Origin: Coprobacter secundus
Lineage (GTDB): Bacteria; Bacteroidota; Bacteroidia; Bacteroidales; Coprobacteraceae
Reading direction: 5' to 3'
NCBI GenBank assembly: GCA_000803105.1
Contig: JTDA01000005.1
Location: 62,001 to 126,000 of the forward strand
Length of the DNA stretch: 64,000 nt
Position numbers and translations under genes: made by a program. Below are positions 35,059-44,451 of this stretch, one piece after another; within the stretch, counting starts at the first letter, position 1, and each line of letters begins with the position of its first letter. The notes under the pieces are model-generated. The model did not search any database. It was not told the origin of the DNA and was given only the letters and a program-made list of their open reading frames with translations.

Positions 35059-36513
35059 ATGGATACATCAAAAAATGGAATGGGAAAGATGACAAATTAC
35101 AGATGGGTTATCTGTGCAATGTTGTTTTTTGCGACAACAGTCAATTACATGGACAGGCAGGTATTGTCTCTGACTTGGAAAGATTTTATTGCTCCGGAGT
35201 TTCACTGGACTAACGATGATTATGGAAACATTACGGCATTATTTTCTCTTATTTATGCCATAGGTATGTTATTTGCCGGTCGTTTGGTGGATTGGTTAGA
35301 TACAAAGAAAGGATATTTGTGGGCTATTGGTATTTGGTCTTTAGGAGCATGTGTACATGCTTTTTGTGGAATTGCAACTTCTGGTATTGTTGCCGGAGAG
35401 TGGTTTGTTGGCTTTGAAGGGGCCAAAGAAGCTCTTGCCAAAGTGGACGATGTTGCGATGATTGTAAATGTGAGTGTAACACTATTTGTCTTTGCACGTT
35501 TTGTATTAGCTATAGGTGAAGCTGGAAACTTCCCAGCTGCGATTAAAGCAACAGCAGAGTATTTCCCTAAAAAAGACAGAGCATATGCTACCAGTATATT
35601 TAATGCGGGAGCTACTGTTGGTGCTTTGGCTGCACCAGTTTCTATTCCACTAATTGCGGAGTTATATGGCTGGGAAATGTCATTTATTATTATCGGAGCT
35701 TTAGGCTTTGTTTGGATGGGATTTTGGGTGTTTATATATGCTAAACCGGATAAAAGTAAACATGTAAATGCTGCTGAGTTGGAATATATACAACAAGATA
35801 AGGGCTCGGAAGAACAATCTAAAGATGAGACAGTTGAAGGCAAGAAATTATCTTTTGTAGAATGTTTTAAGTTTAAACAGACGTGGGCGTTTGCTTTTGG
35901 TAAATTTATGACTGATGGTGTATGGTGGTTTTATCTGTTCTGGACACCTGCGTATTTGAGTTCGGTATACGATATGAAATCGTCCGATCCTGCAAGCCAG
36001 TTAGCTATATTTGTCTTATATGCTATTACTTTATTGTCTATTGTTGGAGGTTGGTTACCGACTTATTTTGTAGATAAAAAGCAGATGAATCCTTATGCTG
36101 GGCGTATGCGTGCCATGTTGATATTTGCCTTTTTCCCGTTATTAGCACTCTTGGCTCAACCATTAGGTCATATGACATATTGGTTCCCGGTTATCATTAT
36201 CGGTATTGCCGGTGCTGCACATCAGGCATGGTCGGCCAATATATTCTCTACTATTGGAGATATGTTTCCTAAAAGTGCGATTGCAACTATAACTGGTATT
36301 GGTGGTATGGCTGGTGGCATTGGTTCTGTATTTATCAATAAAGGCTCTGGTTTGTTATTTGATTATTCCGAAAATTCAGGAATGAGTTTTCTTGGATTTG
36401 AGGGAATTGAATCGGGATATTTCATAGTCTTTTCGTTTTGTGCTGTTGCATATCTGATTGGCTGGGTTGTTATGAAAGCGCTTGTTCCTAAATATAAACC
36501 TATTCGGTTATAA
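35059..36513 (+). CDS. MFS hexuronate transporter (ExuT-like)
   Basis: A 484-residue major facilitator with 12 predicted membrane segments, an early 'NYMDRQVLSL' loop and 'AIGEAGNFPAAIKATAEYFPKKDRAYATS', characteristic of anion:cation symporters such as ExuT/GudP that import galacturonate, glucuronate or glucarate. A cytoplasmic Lys/Glu-rich loop separates the two halves. The start at 35059 is the first ATG; an upstream TTG at 35053 is in frame. It follows kdgK and eda and is closed by a terminator, so the operon should import and catabolise a hexuronate. The upstream isomerase/reductase genes are not here. Confidence 0.88.
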   Translation: MDTSKNGMGKMTNYRWVICAMLFFATTVNYMDRQVLSLTWKDFIAPEFHWTNDDYGNITALFSLIYAIGMLFAGRLVDWLDTKKGYLWAIGIWSLGACVHAFCGIATSGIVAGEWFVGFEGAKEALAKVDDVAMIVNVSVTLFVFARFVLAIGEAGNFPAAIKATAEYFPKKDRAYATSIFNAGATVGALAAPVSIPLIAELYGWEMSFIIIGALGFVWMGFWVFIYAKPDKSKHVNAAELEYIQQDKGSEEQSKDETVEGKKLSFVECFKFKQTWAFAFGKFMTDGVWWFYLFWTPAYLSSVYDMKSSDPASQLAIFVLYAITLLSIVGGWLPTYFVDKKQMNPYAGRMRAMLIFAFFPLLALLAQPLGHMTYWFPVIIIGIAGAAHQAWSANIFSTIGDMFPKSAIATITGIGGMAGGIGSVFINKGSGLLFDYSENSGMSFLGFEGIESGYFIVFSFCAVAYLIGWVVMKALVPKYKPIRL

Positions 36514-36539
36514 TTTCACAATAAATAAATTTAAAGAAG

Positions 36540-36580
36540 TGTCCGGAGAAATCAATATATGTTTTGTCCGGACATTTTTT
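36540..36580 (+). terminator. terminator after transporter
   Basis: TGTCCGGA (36540-36547) and TCCGGACA (36567-36574) pair across a 19-base loop; six T residues (36575-36580) follow. Confidence 0.8.
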
Positions 36581-36593
36581 ATTTTGAAAATAA

Positions 36594-38114
36594 TTATTCG
36601 TTTGCCATGCTACGTAATGGCCTATATAAAGTTTCAAGGTCTCGGGAATATAGCTCTATATAGAGTTCATCACCACTTTTAAGTTTATCTTTTTTAAGGC
36701 TGAGCTCTTGATTGTGCCGTTTTGCACTAAATATTGTACAACCTTGAGGTAGCTGCAATTCATAAGGGCATTTGTTTATCATATATGAGTTGTCGTTTAT
36801 ATTGAAAGAGATTGTAATACGTCTGTCCGAATTTTGAAGTCCTGTAGGTAATAATCGTTGATATAGCATGTCATAAATTGGTTTGACATTTACAATTTGG
36901 CTGAAAAAGTAAGAGAGACTCACAACGATAATCATAGGAAAAAGAATATTGAATTTTTGGGTCATTTCAAGTATTAATATTATACCAGTAATGGGTGAAC
37001 GAACGACGACACTGAAAAGAGCAGACATTCCGATAACCATAAAAAATCCTGTGTGAGCAGCATTTAATAGCCCTATTTGTATAAGTATAAGAGAGAACCA
37101 TTTTCCTAGTAATCCGCCGCACACTAATAATGGTAGGAAAATACCTCCTGGAAATCCGGTCGCATAACATAGTGGTGTATAGAAAATTTTTATGAATATA
37201 ATAATGGTGAGATATACAATGCCTGTGTAAGCCAAAGGAGAACTTTGTTGTATTAAAAAGCGTTCGCCTCCAGCTAATAAATCTGTACAAAAGAAGCCAA
37301 GTAAGTAAGTTAGTAGTATTATAATTAGTATTTTCCAATATATGGGTATTGGCATTTGTTTAAATTTTTTTTGGAAATTGAGTAATGATGAATTGAAAAG
37401 TTTTCCAGCTCCGGTAAGTAGTATAGAAAAGAAAATGAAAGTGATAAATAATGAAAAAGTGCTCATTTCTTCAGGCCATGTGGTTTGTATGGGTGCGTAA
37501 ATATTTGTTGGAAGGATGATGCTTGCCATCCATGCTGATACTGTAGATGCTAATAATGAGGTTATTATAATTTTGACAGAATCAAATTTTTCAATTTCTT
37601 CTACAATAAAAATCGTAGAGGCGAGAGGTGCTGTAAAAGCTGAAGCCAATCCGGCACTAGCTCCTCCAGTGTAAAGATATCTTTGTTCTGATACATTGGC
37701 TTTACTCCATTTTCCTATTATTCGAGCTATAAATCCTCCCATTTGCACCGAAGGGCCTTCTCTGCCTAACGATAATCCCATACCTATACCAGCCACACCA
37801 CTCCAAAATTTAGCTATAAGTAGACGAAAAGGATATGAAAATTTGAATCTTCCATAAATAGCTCCTTCGACTTGAGGTATACCACTTCCCGAAATAATCG
37901 GGAACTTTTTTACTGATATATAGATAAATAGGGCTATAATCCACATAATAGCAACTGTGAGTAGATGAAACCACCAACTGTGATGTTCAACAAAGAAGTA
38001 TGCTCTAAATATATCTGATTTTTCGAGCAGATATCTATAAGGTATAGTCACAAATCCAGTCAATATGCCGACAAATAATGATAGTACATACAATTTGATG
38101 TGGGAAAACTTCAT
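36594..38114 (-). CDS. ClC chloride channel/H+ antiporter with TrkA-C domain
   Basis: A 506-residue membrane protein with ClC selectivity segments: 'GSGIPQVEGAI', 'GREGPSVQMGG' with the gating Glu, and 'GFPGGIFLPLL'. The proton Glu appears in 'IFIVEEIEKFD', so it is likely a Cl-/H+ antiporter rather than a passive channel. The C-terminal 80 residues ('SFNINDNSYMINKCPYELQL' to 'YIELYSRDLETLYRPL') are a TrkA-C-like regulatory domain. Convergent with the transporter gene. Confidence 0.92.
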   Translation of the reverse strand: MKFSHIKLYVLSLFVGILTGFVTIPYRYLLEKSDIFRAYFFVEHHSWWFHLLTVAIMWIIALFIYISVKKFPIISGSGIPQVEGAIYGRFKFSYPFRLLIAKFWSGVAGIGMGLSLGREGPSVQMGGFIARIIGKWSKANVSEQRYLYTGGASAGLASAFTAPLASTIFIVEEIEKFDSVKIIITSLLASTVSAWMASIILPTNIYAPIQTTWPEEMSTFSLFITFIFFSILLTGAGKLFNSSLLNFQKKFKQMPIPIYWKILIIILLTYLLGFFCTDLLAGGERFLIQQSSPLAYTGIVYLTIIIFIKIFYTPLCYATGFPGGIFLPLLVCGGLLGKWFSLILIQIGLLNAAHTGFFMVIGMSALFSVVVRSPITGIILILEMTQKFNILFPMIIVVSLSYFFSQIVNVKPIYDMLYQRLLPTGLQNSDRRITISFNINDNSYMINKCPYELQLPQGCTIFSAKRHNQELSLKKDKLKSGDELYIELYSRDLETLYRPLRSMANE

Positions 38115-38191
38115 AATGAATCGGATGATGTTTTATACAAATAATAGCCTTTATATTATAAATAGAGGGCTTTTGTTTATAGAAACAAGAA

Positions 38192-38221
38192 TAAGGCAAA
38201 TAGTGAAATAGTCTATTCGCC
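38192..38221 (-). terminator. hairpin after sigma factor gene
   Basis: On the minus strand GGCGAATAG pairs with CTATTTGCC with one G-T pair, about 30 bases beyond the stop; only a weak T-rich tail follows. Confidence 0.5.
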
Positions 38222-38248
38222 TCGTCATATTCTTGTCATTTTTATTAT

Positions 38249-38752
38249 TTATTTGTAATCTTTAAGTATTTCTTGTAAACGTTGGCGAGCAAAAAATATT
38301 CGGCTTTTTACTGTTCCGAGAGGAAGTCCCATCTTTTCTGCAATTTCGTGATATTTAAATCCTGCTACATGCATTGAAAAGGGAATTTTATATTCATCTG
38401 AAAAGCTATTTATCGCTTTTGTTATTTCTTTTACTGTGAACGAACCTTCAGGAGTATTGAATCCTGATTCTTGAGGTAAATTTAGGTGGTACAGATCTTC
38501 GGTCTGATCGACTATTGTCTGATTGCGCACAATCCTTCGATAATTGTTGATAAAGATGTTTCTCATGATAGTGAATACCCAGCCCTTAAAATTTACATTG
38601 TCAATGTATTTGTCTTCGTTGTCAAGAGCTTTCAGGGTTGTGTCTTGAAGTAAATCTTTAGCTTCTTCCCGATCAGATGTAAGCATGTAAGCGAAATTCA
38701 GCAAATTGTCTTGTAATCCCAACAATCGCTGTTGAAAATTATTTGAATTCAT
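38249..38752 (-). CDS. ECF RNA polymerase sigma factor
   Basis: A 167-residue sigma-70 family ECF factor. Region 2 ('FAYMLTSDREEAKDLLQDTTLKAL' with the typical DLLQDT and 'GWVFTIMRNIFINNYRR') binds core and -10 DNA; region 4 ('HEIAEKMGLPLGTVKSRIFFARQRL') is the helix-turn-helix. The frame runs to 38806, but a consensus promoter starts transcription near 38802, so the Met at 38752 is favoured. No anti-sigma factor gene adjoins it; target genes are unknown. Confidence 0.9.
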   Translation of the reverse strand: MNSNNFQQRLLGLQDNLLNFAYMLTSDREEAKDLLQDTTLKALDNEDKYIDNVNFKGWVFTIMRNIFINNYRRIVRNQTIVDQTEDLYHLNLPQESGFNTPEGSFTVKEITKAINSFSDEYKIPFSMHVAGFKYHEIAEKMGLPLGTVKSRIFFARQRLQEILKDYK

Positions 38753-39104
38753 AAATTCAAAAATTAGATTAATTAATACTTCGTTTATTTTCATGCTACT
38801 GCTCATTACAAAGCTAATTATATAAAATCGGATTTCAAAATTTTCTTATTAAAAATATGTTATTTAACAGTGTTTAAAAACATATATGTGGTCTTTTTTT
38901 ATGGATTTTGTCTATATCATGGCTTTATTTTTATAGAATACAATTTTTTTTATTTCCATTTAACGATATAAATAGGATAATATCACGTAATAGTGATAAA
39001 TACGATATGTAGATTTCTCCTCTTAATTATAGTTTTATTTCTTATGAATTTCTTATATTTCAGAGAAAAAGACTAACTTCGTATATGAATATAACGTAAA
39101 AAGG
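38753..39104. other. divergent intergenic region, sigma factor / NfeD
   Basis: 352 AT-rich bases. It holds the sigma factor promoter on the minus strand (38839-38809). No consensus plus-strand promoter was identified for the NfeD operon. Confidence 0.5.
38809..38839 (-). promoter_or_regulatory. promoter of ECF sigma gene
   Basis: Minus-strand TTTG (38839-38836), 19-bp spacer and TAGCTTTG (38816-38809) match the primary sigma consensus, so the gene is at least partly transcribed by the housekeeping polymerase. Confidence 0.8.
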
Positions 39105-40493
39105 ATGAAAAGGTTCTCATTTGTTATTATAATTTTATTTTTACTTCCAGTTTTTTCGGTTTATGCTGTTGAGAAAACATTGATATATAAAATAAATTTG
39201 AAGAAAGAGGTAGGAAGTACTACGTGGAGATATGTAAAAAGAGGGATGGCTGAGGCATCAAAGAAAAAAGCTGATGCAGTTATTTTGCATATGAATACAT
39301 ATGGAGGAACTGTTATTCATGCAGACTCAATACGAACACTTATTTTGAATTCATCTATTCCGGTTTATGCTTTTATAGATAATAATGCAGCTTCAGCAGG
39401 GGCTCTTATAGCCATTGCTTGTGACAGTATATATATGAGGCCGGGAGCTAATATGGGTGCGGCTACAGTAGTAAATGGAAATGGAGAGGCTATGCCTGAC
39501 AAGTATCAGTCTTATATGAGAGCTACTATACGTTCAACTGCAGAAGCTCATGGAGCTGATACTATAATCAATGATGGAGATACGATTGTTCGTTGGAAAC
39601 GAGACCCTTATATTGCGGAAGCGATGGTCGATGAGAGGGTTGTAATACCGAATGTGGTTGATTCTGGAAAAGTGCTTACATTAACAGCTTTGGAAGCTGA
39701 GAAATGGGGATATTGTGAAGCGATTGTAAATAGTACTGATGAAATTATTTCAAAATGCTTGAATCGAAAACAGTATACAATAGAGGAATATCATCCTACT
39801 TTATTTGATGAAATAGCAGGTTTTTTAACTAATCCGGCATTGCAAGCGATATTGGTGATGATAATTATTGGAGGTATTTATTTTGAGTTGCAATCTCCGG
39901 GTATCGGTTTTCCTTCAGCAGCGGCATTAATAGCTGGGGTATTGTATTTTGTTCCTTTGTATATTGATGGATTTGCAGCAGGATGGGAAATATTGATATT
40001 TTTGGTAGGAGTTATTTTACTGATATTGGAGCTTATTGTTATACCGGGTTTTGGCGTTGCTGGGATATTAGGTGGTATTATGGTTTTTACCGGATTGATA
40101 TTAGCTTTGATTAATAATGTTGATTTTGATTTTTCTCCGGTTGAGCCTAAGAATATTAGCCAAAGTATATTGACTGTGATATCTGGCATTGTTATGGGTT
40201 TTGCAATTACTATATATTTAGCACATAAGATAGGAGCAAAAGGAATATTTCATCGTTTAGCTTTGCATACGGTTCAAGATGCAGAGAAGGGTTTTATTGG
40301 AGTTCCAAGAGATTTATTTGAGCTTGTAGGTAGAGAGGGGATAGCAGCGACTATTATGAGACCTTCGGGAAAGGTAATGATAGGAAATGAAGAATATGAC
40401 GCTATGGCATTGTATGGGTATATAGAAAAAGGAGAATCTATAAAAGTAGTGAAGACAGAAAATACACAATTATATGTAATAAAAACGAAATAA
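39105..40493 (+). CDS. NfeD-type membrane-bound ClpP-class serine protease
   Basis: A 462-residue protein: Sec signal, then a ClpP/SDH-like domain with the nucleophile Ser in 'FIDNNAASAGALIAIACD' near residue 94 and 'GANMGAATVV' after it, a block of four to five membrane helices (about 245-375), and a C-terminal OB-fold NfeD domain ('LVGREGIAATIMRPSGKVMIGNEEYDA'). Such proteins are proposed to cleave membrane-associated partners (stomatin), but no stomatin gene adjoins. It begins a four-gene run with kdsB, an M16-like protein and mgsA. Confidence 0.9.
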   Translation: MKRFSFVIIILFLLPVFSVYAVEKTLIYKINLKKEVGSTTWRYVKRGMAEASKKKADAVILHMNTYGGTVIHADSIRTLILNSSIPVYAFIDNNAASAGALIAIACDSIYMRPGANMGAATVVNGNGEAMPDKYQSYMRATIRSTAEAHGADTIINDGDTIVRWKRDPYIAEAMVDERVVIPNVVDSGKVLTLTALEAEKWGYCEAIVNSTDEIISKCLNRKQYTIEEYHPTLFDEIAGFLTNPALQAILVMIIIGGIYFELQSPGIGFPSAAALIAGVLYFVPLYIDGFAAGWEILIFLVGVILLILELIVIPGFGVAGILGGIMVFTGLILALINNVDFDFSPVEPKNISQSILTVISGIVMGFAITIYLAHKIGAKGIFHRLALHTVQDAEKGFIGVPRDLFELVGREGIAATIMRPSGKVMIGNEEYDAMALYGYIEKGESIKVVKTENTQLYVIKTK

Positions 40494-40508
40494 ATCATAG
40501 AGATAAAT

Positions 40509-41249
40509 ATGAAATTTACAGGAATTATTCCAGCACGTTATGCATCTACACGTTTTCCTGGGAAACCGTTAGTTGATATGAAAGGAAAAACGATGATACA
40601 GCGGGTATATGAGCAGGTAAGTATCGTTCTTGATAGTGTATATGTGGCGACAGATGATAGTCGTATTTATGAGACTGTAGAAGCATTTGGTGGACGGGCG
40701 ATTATGACTTCTGAAAAACATAGAAGTGGCACAGACCGTTGTGAAGAGGCTTATTATAAAACAGGGGAAAAGAGTGATGTAATTATTAATATACAAGGTG
40801 ATGAACCTTTTATAAAGCCTTGTCAGATAGAGGAAATAATGAAATGTTTTGATTCCGAAGATACACAAATTGCAACTTTGGTAAAAGCATTTGATTCAAC
40901 GGATGAATGGGATGTTTTGATGAATCCGAATTCTCCTAAAGTTGTGTTAAATGACAAGAATGAGGCTATGTATTTCAGTCGCTCGATAATACCCTATTTG
41001 AGGAATATTCCGCGGCAGGAGTGGCTTCTAAATCATGTATTTTATAAACATATAGGTATGTATGCTTATCGGGTGGATGTACTAAAGGAGATTACTAAAT
41101 TACCTCAATCTACATTGGAATTGGCTGAGTCTTTGGAACAATTGAGATGGTTACAAAATGGATATAAAATAAAGGTGGGTATAACTACGCAAGAAACTAT
41201 TGGTATAGATACTCCTGACGATTTGGGAAAAGCGTTAGATTTATTATAA
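40509..41249 (+). CDS. kdsB: 3-deoxy-manno-octulosonate cytidylyltransferase
   Basis: Makes CMP-Kdo for lipid A core assembly. The N-terminal nucleotide-binding 'IIPARYASTRFPGKPLVDM' is the KdsB signature, followed by 'INIQGDEPFI' (acidic metal site) and 'MYFSRSIIPY'. At 246 residues it is the normal length. Start 16 bases after the NfeD gene stop. Confidence 0.96.
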   Translation: MKFTGIIPARYASTRFPGKPLVDMKGKTMIQRVYEQVSIVLDSVYVATDDSRIYETVEAFGGRAIMTSEKHRSGTDRCEEAYYKTGEKSDVIINIQGDEPFIKPCQIEEIMKCFDSEDTQIATLVKAFDSTDEWDVLMNPNSPKVVLNDKNEAMYFSRSIIPYLRNIPRQEWLLNHVFYKHIGMYAYRVDVLKEITKLPQSTLELAESLEQLRWLQNGYKIKVGITTQETIGIDTPDDLGKALDLL

Positions 41250-41255
41250 GATTAT

Positions 41256-42572
41256 ATGAATATGGATGTTCGACAAGGAAAATTTGTTGGAGTACTTGAC
41301 AGAAAACAGGTTCCTTCAGTAAAAGATTTTGAAAATGTATCGTTACCGAAGCCGGAAACAATTGTATTGCCAAACGGGATACCGGTATACATTATTCGAA
41401 TGGGGGATCAGGATGTATGTCGTATAGATGTTATATTTTCGGCTGGTAGATATAATGAAGAGAAAACTATGGCAGCCGTAATGACAAACCTTATGCTGAA
41501 GGAAGGTTCGTCTTTAATGAGTTCGTCTCAGATTGCGGAGAATTTGGATTATTATGGTGCATGGTTACAGACGTCGGCATCTTTTCATAATTCGTATGTA
41601 ACTCTTTATTCTCTAAATAAATATTTTTCAGAAACTTTAAAGATACTTGATTCTTTGATATGGAGTCCGATGTTTCCGGAAAAAGAATTCGAAATATTGG
41701 TCTTAAGGCGAAAACAACAGTTGATGGTAGAGCAAGAAAAGGTTCAGAATTTGGCTGCTCAAGCTTTTTTTGAATGTTTATTTGGAGCATCTCATCCTTA
41801 TGGACGTAAGCCTTCTATAGAATCGTTTGATTCTTTAACAAGGAATGATTTATTGGATTATCATCGGGAGTATTATATCCCGAAATCTTGTATGTTACTA
41901 TTGACGGGAAAAGTTACAGATGAAATGTTGGTAAGACTGTCCGAGTCTTTTGGTCGATATTCGTCAGATGTTGAGGCTACGAAGGAAAAGGAGATATCCA
42001 TTACGATGTCTTCTGACAGAGAGATTTGGGTAGAAAAAAATAATGCTCTACAGTCAGCTGTTAGGATAGGTTGTCCGGTCGTTGGCAGAGAACATCCTGA
42101 TTTTGTAGGTTTACGTATATTGAATACTGTTTTAGGGGGGTATTTCGGTAGTCGTTTGATGTTGAATATTCGGGAAAATAAAGGATATACTTATGGTATT
42201 TCGTCATCTGTAATAGGACAGCAAAAAGGTGCTTATTTGTCTATATCAACACAGACAGCAACGGAATATACGCAGCCTTTGATAGCAGAGGTGTATTCTG
42301 AGATAGAAAAATTAAGGACGAAATTAATTGGAGAAGAAGAATTAAGTATGGTGCGTAGTTATCTTTTAGGTGAATTGTCTCGTTTATCGGACGGGCCTTT
42401 TTCTGTAGCAGATGCTTACGTTTCTATGTTAGCAAATCGAACGACTTTTGATTATTTCGAAAAACAAGCGGATTCGATTCGGAATATTAAATCAGAGGAT
42501 TTGTTATGTTTGGCAGAGAAATATTTTTCCCGGGATGTTTTTTATACGGTTGTTGCAGGAGATAAATTTTGA
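41256..42572 (+). CDS. M16-like peptidase homolog lacking the zinc motif
   Basis: A 438-residue two-lobe M16 protein ('LPNGIPVYIIRMGDQ', 'FGASHPYGRKPS', later 'NIRENKGYTYGI'). At the place of the zinc site HxxEH (residues about 72-84) the sequence is 'MAAVMTNLMLKEG', without the two His and the Glu, so it is probably non-catalytic, like the alpha subunits of processing peptidases or Bacteroidota M16 pairs. The 7-base gap to kdsB suggests cotranscription. Confidence 0.8.
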   Translation: MNMDVRQGKFVGVLDRKQVPSVKDFENVSLPKPETIVLPNGIPVYIIRMGDQDVCRIDVIFSAGRYNEEKTMAAVMTNLMLKEGSSLMSSSQIAENLDYYGAWLQTSASFHNSYVTLYSLNKYFSETLKILDSLIWSPMFPEKEFEILVLRRKQQLMVEQEKVQNLAAQAFFECLFGASHPYGRKPSIESFDSLTRNDLLDYHREYYIPKSCMLLLTGKVTDEMLVRLSESFGRYSSDVEATKEKEISITMSSDREIWVEKNNALQSAVRIGCPVVGREHPDFVGLRILNTVLGGYFGSRLMLNIRENKGYTYGISSSVIGQQKGAYLSISTQTATEYTQPLIAEVYSEIEKLRTKLIGEEELSMVRSYLLGELSRLSDGPFSVADAYVSMLANRTTFDYFEKQADSIRNIKSEDLLCLAEKYFSRDVFYTVVAGDKF

Positions 42573-42640
42573 TATAAATTATTTGGCATAATATTTGACA
42601 TTTGTTTTTGCGATATGTTTTATACTAAAATATTGAAGAA

Positions 42641-43099
42641 ATGAAAAAACGTTTAACAATAGCTTTGGTAGCTCATGATAACCGGAAAGCTGACTTAGTT
42701 GAATGGGCAGTACATAATGCAGAATTGCTATCACATCATCATTTGGTGTGTACTGGTACTACAGGAAGTTTGGTGAAAAAAGCATTCGAAGAAAAAGGTA
42801 TCAATGCGGATATAACTTGCATGAACTCTGGTCCATTAGGAGGTGATGCCGAAATTGCAGCTATGGTAGTTCGGAAAGAGATAGATTTAGCAATCTTTTT
42901 GATTGATGATTTAAATCCTCAGCCTCATGAAGCAGATATTCAGATGTTATTGAGGCAATGCCGGGTACATAATGTTCCTATTGCTTGTAATCGTTATAGT
43001 GCTGATTTGATGATAACAAGTACATTGTGGGATAATGAGAGTTATGTTCCTACAGAGCCTAAATATGTTCACTTCAAGAGGCCAGATACTAATAGTTAA
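42641..43099 (+). CDS. mgsA: methylglyoxal synthase
   Basis: Converts dihydroxyacetone phosphate to methylglyoxal, a bypass relieving sugar-phosphate stress. The 152-residue protein opens 'TIALVAHDNRKADLVEWA', has the phosphate-binding 'CTGTTGSLV' and the catalytic 'SGPLGGDAEIAAMV' with GGD, and 'NVPIACNRYSAD' near the end. A terminator follows. Confidence 0.95.
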   Translation: MKKRLTIALVAHDNRKADLVEWAVHNAELLSHHHLVCTGTTGSLVKKAFEEKGINADITCMNSGPLGGDAEIAAMVVRKEIDLAIFLIDDLNPQPHEADIQMLLRQCRVHNVPIACNRYSADLMITSTLWDNESYVPTEPKYVHFKRPDTNS

Positions 43100-43118
43100 T
43101 TTTTTGACTCTAAATATT

Positions 43119-43186
43119 TAACTTCTCCTTGGCTCCAATGGATATATATCAATTTTAGGGGAGGGGAGAAGTTGTTTTTGTTTTTA
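43119..43186. terminator. terminator between mgsA and EFR1 gene
   Basis: AACTTCTCC (from about 43120) pairs with GGAGAAGTT (43165-43173), followed by T-rich sequence on the plus strand. Confidence 0.7.
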
Positions 43187-44017
43187 TAAGACGTCTTCTG
43201 GATGGTAGAAAGGCAGAGGTTGATTGTCTGCATTGTATTTTCCACAGAAAAACATTTCTATTTTTTTAGGGACACTGCAATTTTGGTATAGCCAGTCGGT
43301 AAAGGGTGTTTCGAATATTCTTGCTTCATTCGGGCATTCTTTTACACAAGCGCAACATTTTATGCAAAATTCAGGAGAGCTTTCAATTTTGTTGTTTATG
43401 GCATGAGTTGGACATATGTTGATGCAATGGCCGCACTGGGAACATATGTCATATAATGTAATGGGGGCTTGAGGTATTTGAGTCCCTTTTACTTTATAAG
43501 GTACATTTCCTTTTACGATTAGTTTGGGAATTTTATTTCCCCAATTTTTTATATATTCTCCAGATATTTTTCCGAAGCGGTAAGCCATATTTATATCTTG
43601 AGCGTCTGGTCGACCAGATGCAATTTCTTTATTCTTACGGCTATAGGAATGTTCTCCGATAAAGGCACCTCCTGATATGGGTATGAATCCCTGTTTTTGT
43701 GTTAAATCAGATAACTCGATTAGTGCATCCTCATAATCCCTGTTGCCGTATAAGACACAAAGGATTGCTCGGGTATTTTTTGCGTGTATGAACGACAATC
43801 GTTCTGCTGCAGTTTCAGATATTCGTCCACCATATACTGGAACAGCAATAACAGCCCATCCTCCATCTATATGAATGTCTTCCTTTGGAGTGTCATAGGT
43901 TAGATTTATAGAGACTTTATATTTTATTCCAAGTCCGTCTGCTACTGCTTGCGCTATTGTTTGGGAGGTATGTGTCGGAGAAAAAAATAGTGTATATAAT
44001 GTTTCTTTAGTCTTCAT
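43184..44017 (-). CDS. EFR1-type ferredoxin/flavodoxin-like protein
   Basis: A 277-residue protein with a flavodoxin-like N-terminal 180 residues ('LFFSPTHTSQTIAQAVADGLG' is the flavin phosphate loop) and a C-terminal ferredoxin pair: 'CSQCGHCINICPTHAI' and 'CIKCCACVKECPNEAR', each able to hold a 4Fe-4S cluster. It is an electron-transfer protein, partner unknown. It lies three bases from yjbQ and is the last gene of the ABC-F operon. Confidence 0.9.
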   Translation of the reverse strand: MKTKETLYTLFFSPTHTSQTIAQAVADGLGIKYKVSINLTYDTPKEDIHIDGGWAVIAVPVYGGRISETAAERLSFIHAKNTRAILCVLYGNRDYEDALIELSDLTQKQGFIPISGGAFIGEHSYSRKNKEIASGRPDAQDINMAYRFGKISGEYIKNWGNKIPKLIVKGNVPYKVKGTQIPQAPITLYDICSQCGHCINICPTHAINNKIESSPEFCIKCCACVKECPNEARIFETPFTDWLYQNCSVPKKIEMFFCGKYNADNQPLPFYHPEDVL

Positions 44018-44019
44018 AA

Positions 44020-44429
44020 TTAATAATAAAGTGTAATTAAGATTTTGCGGTTACCTCCTGAATTTCTGAATTCACAGAGGTATATTCCTTGCCAAGTTCC
44101 TAAAGACAGTTTGTGGTTACGTATAGGTATTGTTAAAGAGCATCCAATTAAGGATGATTTTATATGTGCAGGTATATCGTCATTTCCTTCGATAGTGTGG
44201 GTATAATATGTCATTCCTTCAGGAATGATATGGTTCATTATTTGTTCAAAATCAGTTCGTACCGAAGGGTCAGCGTTTTCATTAATTGTTAATCCTGCTG
44301 AAGTGTGTTGAATAAATAGGTTTATGATACCTTTTTCTGGCAAAAAAGGTATTTTTTTTCTATTTGAGAAGTAATTAAATGATATCCTCTATTGTACCTG
44401 GGGAGAATTAATTCATACTGTTCTATCAT
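44020..44429 (-). pseudogene. yjbQ: yjbQ family protein interrupted by a one-base deletion
   Basis: The frame at 44020-44343 encodes only the later part of a YjbQ (UPF0047) protein ('LFIQHTSAGLTINENADP', 'GTWQGIYLCEFRN'), but the sequence for the missing N-terminus ('MIEQYELILPRYNRGYHLIT') sits directly upstream in another frame. Adding one A to the A8 run at 44352-44359 (minus strand) joins them into 136 residues, the normal family length. It could be a real frameshift, a sequencing error in the homopolymer, or transcriptional slippage. Family members act as phosphate-linked thiamine-related enzymes. The gene follows the ABC-F gene by 22 bases. Confidence 0.85.
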
Positions 44430-44451
44430 AATATGACTGAGAATGTTTATG

